DNA of 64,000 bases from CBFFRJ01 sp963530515. Lineage in GTDB: Bacteria; Pseudomonadota; Gammaproteobacteria; Enterobacterales; Enterobacteriaceae. Location: assembly GCA_963530515.1 (NCBI GenBank), contig CAUSEC010000001.1, positions 62,001 to 126,000 on the forward strand, in the 5' to 3' direction. Below the pieces are notes generated by a model. That model did not search any database and was not told the DNA's origin. It saw only the letters and a list, made by a program, of their open reading frames with translations. Position 1 is the stretch's first letter; every line of letters begins with the position of its first letter. The translations under genes were made by a program, and so were the position numbers. Below, piece after piece: positions 26,935 through 36,800 of the stretch.

Positions 26935-28164
26935 ATGTCAGTGCCCTATCTCTCATTGCAAGTCGCCCGTCATCTTCACCTCGCCGCTCAGGGATTGCTT
27001 CGAAAGCCTGAACGTAAAGCAAAGCCCGCCGATATTCTCTCCGCTATCCAGCGCATGTCATTGCTGCAAATTGATACGATCAATATTGTCGCCAGAAGTC
27101 CCTACCTGGTGCTGTTCAGTCGTCTGGGGCACTACTCACCTGACTGGCTCGATGAGGCCCTGAGTCGCGGTGAACTGATGGAATACTGGGCTCACGAAGC
27201 CTGTTTCCTGCCTCGCAGTGACTTTCAACTTATCCGTCATCGCATGCTGGCACCCGACAATATGGGCTGGAAGTATCGCAAGGAGTGGATGCTGGAACAT
27301 GCTGATGAGATTGAGGCGCTGATGGCGCACATTCAGCAAAATGGCCCGGTGCGTTCCGCTGATTTTGAACATCCCCGTAAAGGTGCAAGTGGCTGGTGGG
27401 AATGGAAGCCACACAAACGCCATCTTGAAGGGCTGTTTACCGCCGGTAAAGTGATGGTTATTGAGCGGCGTAATTTTCAGCGCGTCTACGATTTGACCAG
27501 CCGCGTGATGCCACACTGGGATGATGAACGCGATCTTATGCCTCAGTCACAGGCTGAACATTTGATGCTGACCAATAGCGCACGCAGCCTAGGGCTTTTT
27601 CGTGCCCAGTGGCTGGCCGATTACTACCGTTTACGCCAGCCGTCGTTACCCGCTTTGCTCGAAAAGCTACAAGAAGAGAACGTCATTGTGCCGGTGACTG
27701 TTGAGACACTCGGTCCGGCCTGGTTACATACCGACCTGTTACCTCTGCTGGAGAAGGGGCTTGCCGGGAAGCTAAGTGCTACTCACAGTGCCGTGCTTTC
27801 ACCTTTTGACCCGGTTGTCTGGGATCGTAAGCGGGCGGAACAGCTCTTCAATTTTAGCTATCGGCTTGAGTGTTACACACCCGCTCCGAAGCGCCAGTTT
27901 GGCTACTTTGTCTTACCTCTGCTGCATCGTGGGCGTTTGGTCGGGCGTATGGATGCCAAAATGCACCGTAAAGACGGTGTGCTGGAGGTAATCGCACTCT
28001 ATCTCGAACCCGACGTTAAACCGGGTGTCTCTCTGGAAAAGGGGCTAATGGCAGCAATTGTTGATTTTGCTCGCTGGCAAGGAGCCCTGCGAATCTCGTT
28101 TGGGCATTTGCCGGACGGAATGTTTACCGAAATTCGTCACGGGCTGGAAATAGGCGCAGCCTGA
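26935..28164 (+). CDS. ycaQ: YcaQ, DNA interstrand-crosslink glycosylase (HTH_42 family)
   Basis: E. coli YcaQ (AlkX) removes N7-alkylated bases and unhooks nitrogen-mustard interstrand crosslinks. This protein is 409 residues, one fewer than E. coli. The catalytic QxD motif is present as Gln45-Ile46-Asp47 in LLQIDTINIV. The middle carries the winged-helix DNA-binding repeats, and the LSPFDPVVWDRKRAEQLFNF segment typical of the family is at about 282-301. It is probably a separate unit downstream of lpxK (39-bp gap without a terminator). Confidence 0.93.
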   Translation: MSVPYLSLQVARHLHLAAQGLLRKPERKAKPADILSAIQRMSLLQIDTINIVARSPYLVLFSRLGHYSPDWLDEALSRGELMEYWAHEACFLPRSDFQLIRHRMLAPDNMGWKYRKEWMLEHADEIEALMAHIQQNGPVRSADFEHPRKGASGWWEWKPHKRHLEGLFTAGKVMVIERRNFQRVYDLTSRVMPHWDDERDLMPQSQAEHLMLTNSARSLGLFRAQWLADYYRLRQPSLPALLEKLQEENVIVPVTVETLGPAWLHTDLLPLLEKGLAGKLSATHSAVLSPFDPVVWDRKRAEQLFNFSYRLECYTPAPKRQFGYFVLPLLHRGRLVGRMDAKMHRKDGVLEVIALYLEPDVKPGVSLEKGLMAAIVDFARWQGALRISFGHLPDGMFTEIRHGLEIGAA

Positions 28165-28219
28165 TAAATCGATTATGTTAAGATTTAACGATTACACGTC
28201 CGGTCCATCAGGAGGAAAT

Positions 28220-28402
28220 ATGGATCATCGGTTGCTGGAAATTATTGCCTGCCCGGTTTGCAACGGCAAACTGTATTACAGCCAGGATAAACAAGAGCTT
28301 ATTTGCAAACTCGATAGCCTGGCTTACCCGGTACGTGAGGGGATCCCGGTTCTTTTAGAAACGGAAGCTCGTCAATTGACAGAGGAAGAGAGTCGTCCAT
28401 GA
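28220..28402 (+). CDS. ycaR: YcaR, Trm112-like small protein
   Basis: A small UPF0434/Trm112-family protein of 60 residues. The start at 28220 (MDHRLLEII) is chosen from the E. coli protein and the AGGAGG site directly upstream; the longer in-frame extension is not conserved. CPVCNGKL holds one CxxC, and only a single later Cys (ICKLD) is present, so the four-cysteine zinc site of Trm112 is incomplete, as in other enterobacterial YcaR. It overlaps kdsB by 4 bp. Function unknown; coupling to kdsB is conserved. Confidence 0.95.
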   Translation: MDHRLLEIIACPVCNGKLYYSQDKQELICKLDSLAYPVREGIPVLLETEARQLTEEESRP

Positions 28403-29145
28403 GTTTTGTCGTCATTATTCCCGCGCGCTATGCATCAACCCGTTTACCGGGTAAGCCTCTGGTCGATATCAATGGCAAACCGATGGTGGTGCATGTTCTG
28501 GAGCGCGCGCGTGAATCGGGTGCCGCACGCATCATTGTGGCGACAGATCATGAAGATGTCGCAAAGGCCGTCGAGGCTGCAGGTGGTGAAGTTTGCATGA
28601 CGCGTGCCGATCACCAGTCGGGAACTGAGCGACTGGCAGAGGTAGTCGAAAAATGTGGTTTCAGCGACGATACGGTGATTGTCAACGTACAGGGCGATGA
28701 GCCGATGATCCCCCCGGCAATCATCCGTCAGGTGGCAGAAAACCTGGCCGCACGCGACGTTGGGATGGCAACGCTGGCTGCGCCAATCCACAGCGCGGAA
28801 GAGGCTTTTAATCCGAACGCGGTAAAAGTGGTTCTGGATGCAGAAGGTTACGCGCTCTATTTCTCTCGTGCCACCATTCCGTGGGATCGTGACCGTTTTG
28901 CCATATCCAAAGAAACCATTGGCAATACTCTGCTACGCCATCTTGGGATCTACGGCTATCGTGCAGGATTCATTCGTCGTTACGTTAGCTGGGAAACCAG
29001 TCCGCTGGAAAATATCGAAATGCTCGAGCAACTTCGCGTCCTCTGGTATGGCGAGAAAATTCATGTCGCGGTGGCTGCACAAATCCCAGGGACCGGCGTG
29101 GATACATCCGAAGATCTGGCGCGTGTACGCGCTGAAATGCGTTAA
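28399..29145 (+). CDS. kdsB: 3-deoxy-manno-octulosonate cytidylyltransferase
   Basis: Activates Kdo with CTP to CMP-Kdo for the lipopolysaccharide inner core. It has 248 residues, the E. coli length. The nucleotide-binding signature IPARYASTRLPGKPL is at about 7-21, with NVQGDEPMI and the FSRATIPWDRD substrate loop. Translation is coupled to ycaR by an ATGA overlap. Confidence 0.98.
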   Translation: MSFVVIIPARYASTRLPGKPLVDINGKPMVVHVLERARESGAARIIVATDHEDVAKAVEAAGGEVCMTRADHQSGTERLAEVVEKCGFSDDTVIVNVQGDEPMIPPAIIRQVAENLAARDVGMATLAAPIHSAEEAFNPNAVKVVLDAEGYALYFSRATIPWDRDRFAISKETIGNTLLRHLGIYGYRAGFIRRYVSWETSPLENIEMLEQLRVLWYGEKIHVAVAAQIPGTGVDTSEDLARVRAEMR

Positions 29146-29156
29146 TTTTTCTTCCC

Positions 29157-29184
29157 ATCCCCTCTGTCCGGAGGGGATTTGCAC
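29157..29184 (+). terminator. Possible terminator of kdsB
   Basis: Perfect 8-bp stem ATCCCCTC/GAGGGGAT with a 6-nt loop, followed by TTGCACTTTT, about 12 bp after the kdsB stop. The T-run is interrupted. Confidence 0.6.
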
Positions 29185-29284
29185 TTTTCCGCCAGATTCT
29201 CATCCTGATTTGATCTCACCAGGGTGACATCCCTCTGACAGGCGCTCATTATAAAAGCAGTGGTCTTCATGAGGGTAATCTTGT

Positions 29285-30178
29285 ATGGAACAACTGCGCG
29301 CTGAACTCAGCCACCTGCTGGGTGAAAGGCTAAGCCGAATGGAGTGTGTCAGCGAACGCCCTGACACCGCTTTGTGGTCACTTTACGATAGCCAGGGAAA
29401 TGCCATGCCGCTGCTGGCGCGGAGTTTTACCACTCCAGGGCTGGCGCGGCAGCTGGCGTGGAAAATCTCCATGCTGGCACGCAGCGGTACGGTGCGCATG
29501 CCGGTGGTCTATGGGGTCATGACCCACGAGGAACACCCCGGCCCGGATGTTCTGCTCATTGAGCGGCTGCGTGGCGTACCGGTTGAAGCGCCAGCACGGA
29601 CGCCTGAACGCTGGGAGCAGCTTAAAGATCAAATTGTCGAGGGGTTACTGGCCTGGCACCGTCAGGACAGCCGTGGGTGTGTGGGCACCGTCGACAGTAC
29701 CCAGGAAAATATCTGGCCATCCTGGTTTCGCCAGCGTGTGGAAGTGTTGTGGACGACGTTAAACCAGTATCACAACACCGGATTAACGATGCAGGACAAA
29801 CGCATCCTGTTTCGGACTCGCGAATGCCTGCCCACGCTATTTGATGGTTTCAATGACAATTGCGTGTTGATCCACGGGAATTTTAACCTGCGTAGCATGC
29901 TTAAGGATGCACGTAGCGACCAGCTTCTGGCGATGGTCGGCCCCGGGATTATGCTCTGGGCTCCCCGTGAGTACGAGCTGTTTCGCCTTGCCGATGGGGC
30001 GCTTTCCGAAGGGCTACTGTGGCACTATCTCCAGCGCGCGCCCGTGGCAGAAGCCTTTATGTGGCGGCGCTGGCTTTACTTATTGTGGGATGAAGTGGCG
30101 CAACTGGTGAACACCGGGCATTTCAACCGTAGCAACTTTGATCTGGCATCCAAATCACTCCTGCCCTGGCTCGCCTGA
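29285..30178 (+). CDS. ycbJ: YcbJ, phosphotransferase-fold protein of unknown function
   Basis: Conserved enterobacterial protein of 297 residues, the same length as E. coli YcbJ. The segment CVLIHGNFNLRSML (about 196-209) has the position and shape of the catalytic loop of aminoglycoside-phosphotransferase/choline-kinase-like enzymes (HGDxxxxN), but the catalytic Asp is Asn; E. coli also has HGNF as I recall it. This suggests a degenerate kinase fold; no activity is known. Its last 24 bp overlap the convergent elyC. Confidence 0.92.
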   Translation: MEQLRAELSHLLGERLSRMECVSERPDTALWSLYDSQGNAMPLLARSFTTPGLARQLAWKISMLARSGTVRMPVVYGVMTHEEHPGPDVLLIERLRGVPVEAPARTPERWEQLKDQIVEGLLAWHRQDSRGCVGTVDSTQENIWPSWFRQRVEVLWTTLNQYHNTGLTMQDKRILFRTRECLPTLFDGFNDNCVLIHGNFNLRSMLKDARSDQLLAMVGPGIMLWAPREYELFRLADGALSEGLLWHYLQRAPVAEAFMWRRWLYLLWDEVAQLVNTGHFNRSNFDLASKSLLPWLA

Positions 30179-30934
30179 ACCGCCCTTCAGCCACTGCCAA
30201 ATTCGCCCAAGCGTTTCGTAACCTACCCGGTCGCTGTGCATCAGCCAGACCGGGGAAGGGATCATCCGCTCCCAGGGATTCAGCGGTGAGTCGATCGCCA
30301 GTTGATTAGCCGGAGCGGGCAATGGATGCAGCCCAGCCTCGCGGAAGAAAATCATCGCCCTTGGCATATGCGATGCGGATGTCACCAGCAGGAAAGGCAC
30401 ATCCCCAATGGCATGTTTCACCGCGGCGGCTTCTTCTTCGGTATCTTTGGGCATATCCAGCGTGATGATATCGCTGCGTGGAACGCCGAGACTTTCAGCT
30501 ACCCGTGCGCCCGCTTCAGCGGTGCTAACCGGGTTGGTGCGCGCGGCCGCACCGGTAAAGATCAGTTTGGCACCTGGATTTTCACGCCATAAACGGATCC
30601 CTTCATTAAGGCGTGGCAGGCTATTGCTAATCAGGTTAGAGCTGGGTGCCCAGGCATCGTTCCAGGTGTAACCGCCGCCCAGGATGACCACATATTTGAC
30701 CTGCTGTTCACCGCGCCAGGTGGGGTAGCTGTTTTCAATCGGGCGAAGCATTTTATCAGCGACGGGCTGCAAGCTGATGAGCAGTAAAACCAGCCAGCTC
30801 GCGGTGATAATGCCTTTTCCTGTCTTCTGCCAGCGGCTGAACCAGACCATCAGCAGCCCGAGTCCAATCAGCAGCAGGAGAAAAGGGAGGGGCAACATCA
30901 GGCCGCCAATGTATTTTTTGAGGGTGAAAAGCAC
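30155..30934 (-). CDS. elyC: ElyC (YcbC), DUF218 envelope biogenesis factor
   Basis: E. coli ElyC supports peptidoglycan synthesis at low temperature, apparently through the undecaprenyl-phosphate carrier. The start is a GTG at 30934 (MLFTLKKYIGG) with AGGAG about 8 bp upstream, giving 259 residues as in E. coli; longer in-frame starts are not conserved. Two N-terminal membrane helices (about 12-32 and 36-56) precede a DUF218 domain with VVILGGGYTWN, PGAKLIFTGAAA and VTSASHMPRAMIFF. It is convergent with ycbJ, overlapping by 24 bp, and divergent from cmoM. Confidence 0.95.
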   Translation of the reverse strand: MLFTLKKYIGGLMLPLPFLLLLIGLGLLMVWFSRWQKTGKGIITASWLVLLLISLQPVADKMLRPIENSYPTWRGEQQVKYVVILGGGYTWNDAWAPSSNLISNSLPRLNEGIRLWRENPGAKLIFTGAAARTNPVSTAEAGARVAESLGVPRSDIITLDMPKDTEEEAAAVKHAIGDVPFLLVTSASHMPRAMIFFREAGLHPLPAPANQLAIDSPLNPWERMIPSPVWLMHSDRVGYETLGRIWQWLKGGSGEPGQE

Positions 30935-31014
30935 GGCTTCCGTCTCCTTTTTGACCATACAGCGGGCGTTTCGTGGCGATCTTACACCAGGTGGGTTCAT
31001 TCTGGGCACGGCTG

Positions 31015-31036
31015 TGACAAAATAGCGGTTTTGTCA
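31015..31036. promoter_or_regulatory. Perfect inverted repeat between elyC and cmoM-mukFEB
   Basis: TGACAAAA-N6-TTTTGTCA is a perfect 8-bp inverted repeat with a 6-bp spacer. It ends 16 bp before the cmoM start, in the divergent elyC/cmoM interval. It could be an operator or, if transcribed, a 5'-leader hairpin close to the cmoM ribosome-binding site. I do not recognise it as a known regulator site. Confidence 0.55.
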
Positions 31037-31052
31037 GGATCGTGGAGCGGTC

Positions 31053-31847
31053 ATGCAGGATCGTAATTTTGACGGCATCGCAGAAAAGTTCTCGCGTAAT
31101 ATTTATGGCACGACGAAAGGCCAGCTGCGTCAGGCGATCCTCTGGCAGGACCTGGAAACTCTGCTTGCCGGGTATGGCGAGCAAAAACTTCGCGTGCTGG
31201 ATGCGGGCGGGGGTGAAGGGCAAACGGCCATCCTGATGGCGCAGCGCGGTCATCATGTCACGTTATGCGATGTGTCTCAGGAAATGATTGCCCGAGCGCA
31301 GCGTGCGGCAGAAGAGAAAGGTGTGAGCGGTAACATGCATTTTGTACAATGCGCCGCTCAGGATATTGCACAGCATTTGGAATCGCCGGTTGATCTGATA
31401 TTGTTCCATGCGGTGCTGGAGTGGGTCGCGGAGCCGGTTGGTGTTTTACGTACGCTGTGGTCAGTATTGTCCCCAGGTGGTGCGTTGTCGCTGATGTTCT
31501 ACAATGCAAACGGCCTGCTTTTGCGCAATATGGTTGTGGGCAATTTCGACTACGTGTTGGCAGGTATGCCTAAGAAGAAAAAGCGCACCTTGTCCCCGGA
31601 TTACCCGCGCAATCCGGATGAGGTCTATGGCTGGCTCAGTGATATTGGCTGGCAAATTACCGGTAAAACCGGTGTCCGCGTTTTTCATGATTATCTGCGA
31701 GACAAACATCAGCAGCGTGACTGCTATGTCGCATTACTTGAACTAGAAACGCAATATTGTCGTCAGGAGCCCTACGTTAGCCTGGGTCGTTATATTCACG
31801 TGACCGCGCTCAAGCCGCAGAGAGAAAAAAGGATGAACGATGAGTGA
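31053..31847 (+). CDS. cmoM: tRNA 5-carboxymethoxyuridine methyltransferase CmoM (SmtA)
   Basis: SAM-dependent methyltransferase that converts cmo5U to mcmo5U at the wobble position of certain tRNAs. It has 264 residues, against 261 in E. coli. The SAM-binding motif I is VLDAGGGEGQTA (about 48-59), the motif II acidic region is HHVTLCDVSQEM, and VDLILFHAVLEWV follows. It overlaps mukF by 8 bp, so it is translationally linked to the condensin genes. Confidence 0.97.
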   Translation: MQDRNFDGIAEKFSRNIYGTTKGQLRQAILWQDLETLLAGYGEQKLRVLDAGGGEGQTAILMAQRGHHVTLCDVSQEMIARAQRAAEEKGVSGNMHFVQCAAQDIAQHLESPVDLILFHAVLEWVAEPVGVLRTLWSVLSPGGALSLMFYNANGLLLRNMVVGNFDYVLAGMPKKKKRTLSPDYPRNPDEVYGWLSDIGWQITGKTGVRVFHDYLRDKHQQRDCYVALLELETQYCRQEPYVSLGRYIHVTALKPQREKRMNDE

Positions 31848-33162
31848 AATTTCCCAGACAGTTCCAGAACTGGTTGCCTGGGCCAGAAAAAATGACTTCT
31901 CCATCGCATTGCCGGTGGACAGGCTCTCATTTTTACTGGCGGTCGCCACGTTAAACAGTGAACGACTGGATGGCGAAATGAGCGAAGGAGTGCTGGTGGA
32001 CGCGTTTCGTCATGTCAGCGACGCATTTGAGCAAAGCAGTGAAACCATCACCCAACGCGCCAATAACGCCATCAATGATATGGTGCGTCAGCGCTTATTA
32101 AACCGTTTTACCAGTGAACTTGCTGAAGGCAATGCGATTTACCGACTGACCCCCCTGGGCATCGGGATCACTGATTATTACATTCGTCAGCGCGAGTTCT
32201 CCACGCTGCGTCTCTCCATGCAGCTGTCTATTGTCGCCAGCGAACTGAAACGCGCTGCTGATGCTGCCGACGAGGGCGGGGATGAATTCCACTGGCATCG
32301 CAACGTTTATGCGCCATTGAAATATTCCGTTGCTGAGATTTTCGACAGTATCGATTTGACCCAGCGCGTGATGGACGAGCAGCAGCAACTGGTCAAAGAC
32401 GATATCGCACAGTTGTTGAACAAAGACTGGCGAGCGGCGATTTCCAGCTGCGAACTCTTGCTGTCAGAAACCTCAGGTACGCTTCGTGAGTTGCAGGACA
32501 CTCTGGATGCTGCGGGCGATAAACTGCAGGCGAATCTGCTGCAGATTCAGGATGCGATCCTCTCGCACAACGATCTTGAATTCATTGACCGCCTCATTTT
32601 TGACCTGCAAAGCAAGCTGGACCGTATCGTCAGCTGGGGGCAACAGGCGATCGACCTGTGGATTGGCTATGACCGCCACGTGCACAAATTTATCCGTACG
32701 GCGATTGATATGGACAAAAACCGCGTTTTTGCCCAGCGTCTTCGCCAGTCCGTCCAGTCTTACTTTGATGCGCCCTGGGCGCTCACTTATGCCAATGCCG
32801 ACAGGCTGCTGGACATGCGTGATGAAGAGATGACGCTGCGTGATGAAGAGGTTATGGGGGAACTTCCCCCAGATCTGGAGTTTGAAGAATTTAACGAAAT
32901 TCGCGAACAACTTGCGGCGATGATCGAAGAACAGCTGGCTATCTATAAAACCAGAGAAACCCCACTGGATCTCGGCCTGGTTGTGCGCGAGTATCTGCTG
33001 CGATATCCACGAGCGCGGCATTTCGATGTTGCAAGGATCGTCATTGATCAGGCAGTGCGCCTTGGCGTGGCGCAAGCAGATTTCACCGGACTGCCACCAA
33101 AATGGCAGCCGATTAATGATTACGGAGCCAAGGTACAGGCACATGTCATTGACAAATATTGA
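31840..33162 (+). CDS. mukF: Chromosome partition protein MukF (kleisin)
   Basis: Kleisin subunit of the MukBEF condensin; it bridges MukB heads and recruits MukE. It has 440 residues, the E. coli length. The N-terminal winged-helix dimerisation domain (about 1-110) is followed by a long helical middle (coiled-coil periodicity, 150-320) with the acidic linker TLRDEEVMGELPPDLEFEEF. The C-terminal winged helix binds the MukB cap. It overlaps cmoM upstream by 8 bp and mukE downstream by 20 bp. Confidence 0.98.
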   Translation: MSEISQTVPELVAWARKNDFSIALPVDRLSFLLAVATLNSERLDGEMSEGVLVDAFRHVSDAFEQSSETITQRANNAINDMVRQRLLNRFTSELAEGNAIYRLTPLGIGITDYYIRQREFSTLRLSMQLSIVASELKRAADAADEGGDEFHWHRNVYAPLKYSVAEIFDSIDLTQRVMDEQQQLVKDDIAQLLNKDWRAAISSCELLLSETSGTLRELQDTLDAAGDKLQANLLQIQDAILSHNDLEFIDRLIFDLQSKLDRIVSWGQQAIDLWIGYDRHVHKFIRTAIDMDKNRVFAQRLRQSVQSYFDAPWALTYANADRLLDMRDEEMTLRDEEVMGELPPDLEFEEFNEIREQLAAMIEEQLAIYKTRETPLDLGLVVREYLLRYPRARHFDVARIVIDQAVRLGVAQADFTGLPPKWQPINDYGAKVQAHVIDKY

Positions 33163-33847
33163 ACAAATGATGCCGGTTAAACTGGCCCAGGCACTCTCTA
33201 ATACCCTTTTTCCGGCACTCGACAGCGCATTGCGTTCGGGGCGTCACATCGGTCTTGATGAGCTGGATAATCACGCTTTTTTAATGGACTTCCAGGAATA
33301 TCTGGAAGAGTTCTACGCCCGGTATAACGTCGAGCTACTGCGTGCACCGGAAGGTTTTTTCTACTTACGCCCGCGTTCAACCACCCTGATCCCGCGTTCG
33401 GTACTCTCTGAACTGGACATGATGGTCGGCAAAATTCTCTGTTATCTCTATCTGAGTCCGGAGCGTCTGGCCAATGAAGGGATTTTCACCCAGCAGGAGC
33501 TTTATGATGAGCTCTTGTCGTTGGCCGATGAAAGCCGTCTGCTAAAGCTGGTGAATAACCGCTCAACCGGTTCTGACCTGGACAGGCAGAAATTGCAGGA
33601 AAAAGTGCGCTCCTCACTTAACCGTCTTCGCCGTCTCGGCATGGTCTGGTTTATGGGGAATGACAGCAGCAAGTTCCGGATAACCGAATCGGTATTCCGC
33701 TTCGGCGCGGACGTACGCTCCGGTGACGACGCCCGCGAAGCGCAGCGCCGCTTGATCCGTGACGGCGAAGCGATGCCTGTCGAAAATCACCTGCAGCTCA
33801 ACGATGAGCCAGAAGAAAGCCAGCCGGATAGTGGAGAGGAAGAATAA
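33143..33847 (+). CDS. mukE: Chromosome partition protein MukE
   Basis: Winged-helix (kite) subunit of MukBEF that binds the MukF linker. The start at 33143 (MSLTNIEQMMPVK) gives 234 residues as in E. coli; the frame is open further upstream only because it overlaps mukF. The tail is acidic (EEPEES...DSGEEE). The start lies inside mukF (20-bp overlap), and the stop overlaps the mukB start by one base, so the three genes are tightly coupled. Confidence 0.97.
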   Translation: MSLTNIEQMMPVKLAQALSNTLFPALDSALRSGRHIGLDELDNHAFLMDFQEYLEEFYARYNVELLRAPEGFFYLRPRSTTLIPRSVLSELDMMVGKILCYLYLSPERLANEGIFTQQELYDELLSLADESRLLKLVNNRSTGSDLDRQKLQEKVRSSLNRLRRLGMVWFMGNDSSKFRITESVFRFGADVRSGDDAREAQRRLIRDGEAMPVENHLQLNDEPEESQPDSGEEE

Positions 33848-36800
33848 TGATTGATCGCGGTAAATTTCGCTCACTCACGCTGATTAACTGGAACGGTTTC
33901 TTTGCCCGTACGTTCGACCTGGACGAACTGGTCACAACCTTGTCCGGGGGGAACGGGGCGGGTAAATCCACCACCATGGCGGCATTTGTTACGGCGTTGA
34001 TTCCTGACCTGACGTTGCTGCACTTCCGTAACACTACGGAAGCGGGCGCAACCTCAGGTTCACGTGATAAAGGCCTGCACGGTAAACTCAAAGCCGGTGT
34101 CTGTTATGCCGTGCTGGATGTGATCAACTCGCGCCACCAGCGTGTGCTGGTGGGTGTTCGTCTGCAACAGGTTGCAGGTCGCGACCGCAAAGTTGATATC
34201 AAACCTTTTGCTATCCAGGGGTTGCCGACGGCATTTTTACCGACGCAATTGCTGACGGAAACATTGAACGAACGCCAGGCGCGCGTTCTTCCGTTGCAGG
34301 AAGTGAAAGACAAGCTCGAGGCGATGGAAGGGGTGCAGTTCAAGCAGTTCAACTCTATCACCGACTACCATGCACTGATGTTCGATCTGGGCATCGTTGC
34401 CCGCCGTCTGCGTACGGCGTCTGACCGCAGCAAATTCTATCGTCTGATTGAAGCCTCGCTCTATGGCGGGATCTCCAGTGCAATTACCCGTTCTCTGCGT
34501 GACTATCTGCTACCGGAAAACAGCGGCGTGCGTAAAGCGTTCCAGGATATGGAAGCCGCGCTGCGAGAAAACCGAATGACGCTGGAAGCCATTCGGGTAA
34601 CACAATCAGACCGTGACCTCTTCAAGCATTTGATCAGCGAAGCCACCGACTACGTGGCCGCGGATTATATGCGCCATGCCAACGATCGCCGTGTGCATCT
34701 GGATAAAGCCCTGACCGATCGCCGTGATCTCTTCTCCTCACGCCAGCAGCTGGTTGCGGAGCAGTTTAAGCATGTCAATATGGCCCGCGAACTGGCTGAG
34801 CAGAACGGTGCCGAAGGCGATCTGGAAGCTGATTATCAGGCGGCCAGCGATCACCTGAACCTGGTGCAGACCGCACTGCGTCAACAGGAAAAGATTGAGC
34901 GCTATGAGTCGGATCTGGAAGAGCTGCAGATTCGTCTGGAAGAGCAAACCGAAGTCGTTGCTGAAGCGACCGATCGTCAGGAAGAAAACGAAGCCCGTGC
35001 AGAAGCCGCTGAACTGGAAGTGGATGAGCTGAAAAGTCAGCTTGCCGACTACCAGCAGGCGCTCGACGTACAGCAAACCCGCGCTATCCAGTACAACCAG
35101 GCATTACAGGCGCTTCAACGCGCGAAAGATCTCTGCCATTTGCCGGATTTGACCTCAGAAACGGCAGATGAATGGCTGGAAACATTCCAGGCCAAAGAGA
35201 TGGAAGCCACGGAAAAACTGCTGGTGCTCGATCAGCGTATGAGTGTGGCGCAAACCGCACACAGCCAGTTTGAGCAGGCTTATCAGTTGGTCGTCGCCAT
35301 TAATGGTCCGCTGGCTCGCAGCGATGCCTGGAACGTGGCGCGTGATCTGCTGCGCGACAGTGCTAATCAGCGCCATCTGGCAGGAGAAGCCGCTTCTCTG
35401 CGTATGCGCCTTAATGAGCTGGAGCAGCGTTTACGTGAGCAGCAGAACGCCGAGCGGATGCTCGCAGAGTTCTGCAAACGTCAGGGCAAAAATTACGACG
35501 CCGACGAACTTGAGTCATTACATCATGAACTGGAAGCGCAAATCGCCGCGCTGTCAGACAATGTCGCCAGCGCGGGTGAACAGCGCCTGGCACTGCGCCA
35601 GGAACTTGAGCAGCTCCAGTCACGTATTCAGACACTGACCCAACGCGCGCCGGTCTGGCTGGCGGCACAAAACAGCCTGACGCAGCTGTCTGAGCAGTGC
35701 GGTGAAGAGTTCGAATCCGGACAGGATGTTACCGAGTACCTTCAGCAACTGCTGGAGCGTGAGCGTGAAGGCATCGTTGAGCGCGATGAAGTCGGCACGC
35801 GCAAACGTATTGTTGATGAAGACATTGAACGCCTCAGTCAGCCAGGTGGTGCAGAAGACGGGCGTCTGAATGCCCTGGCTGAACGCTTTGGCGGTGTGTT
35901 GCTGTCTGAAATCTATGATGATGTCAGTCTTGAAGATGCGCCTTACTACTCTGCATTGTATGGCCCGTCACGACACGCCATCGTGGTACCGGATTTATCT
36001 CTGGTGTCGGAAATGCTGCAAGGTCTCGACGACTGCCCGGAAGATCTTTACCTCATTGAGGGAGATCCGCAGTCGTTCGATGACAGCGTGTTCAGCGTCG
36101 ATGAGCTTGAAAAAGCAGTTGTGGTGAAAATTGCTGACAGACAATGGCGTTATTCACGGTTCCCGTCCGTGCCTTTGTTTGGCCGCGCAGCGCGTGAGAG
36201 CCGTATCGAGAGTCTTCATGCCGAGCGTGAAGGTTTGGCCGAACGTTTCGCCACCTTGTCGTTTGATGTGCAAAAGACCCAGCGTCTGCACCAGGCATTC
36301 AGTCGCTTTATCGGTAGCCATCTGGCCGTCGCATTTGATGATGATCCGGAAGCCGAAATCCGCGTGCTCAACGGGCGTCGTGGCGAACTGGAACGTGCCA
36401 TCAGTGCGCACGAAAACGATAACCAGCAAAATCGCACGCAATTTGAACAAGCGAAAGAAGGGGTGGCGCAGCTAAACCGCTTGCTGCCGCGCCTGAGTCT
36501 GCTAACAGATGAAACGCTTGCCGATCGGGTGGACGAGATTCAGGAACGTCTGGACGAAGCCGAAGAAGCTGCACGTTATATCCAGCAGTTTGGTAACCAG
36601 CTGGCGAAACTGGAACCTGTGGTTTCCGTGCTGCAAAGCGATCCAGAGCAGTTTGAGCAGTTAAAAGAAGATTATGCGTATTCGCAGCAGGCGCAGCGTG
36701 ATGCCCGTCAACAGGCTTTCGCGCTAACGGAAGTGGTGCAACGTCGCGCGCACTTTAGCTATTCCGATTCTGCGGAAATGCTCAGCGGTAATAACGATCT

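Noticed and set aside
30935..31009. Longer N-terminus for elyC from an upstream ATG
   Set aside because: The 25 extra residues are not in the E. coli protein, and the GTG at 30934 has a well-placed AGGAG site.
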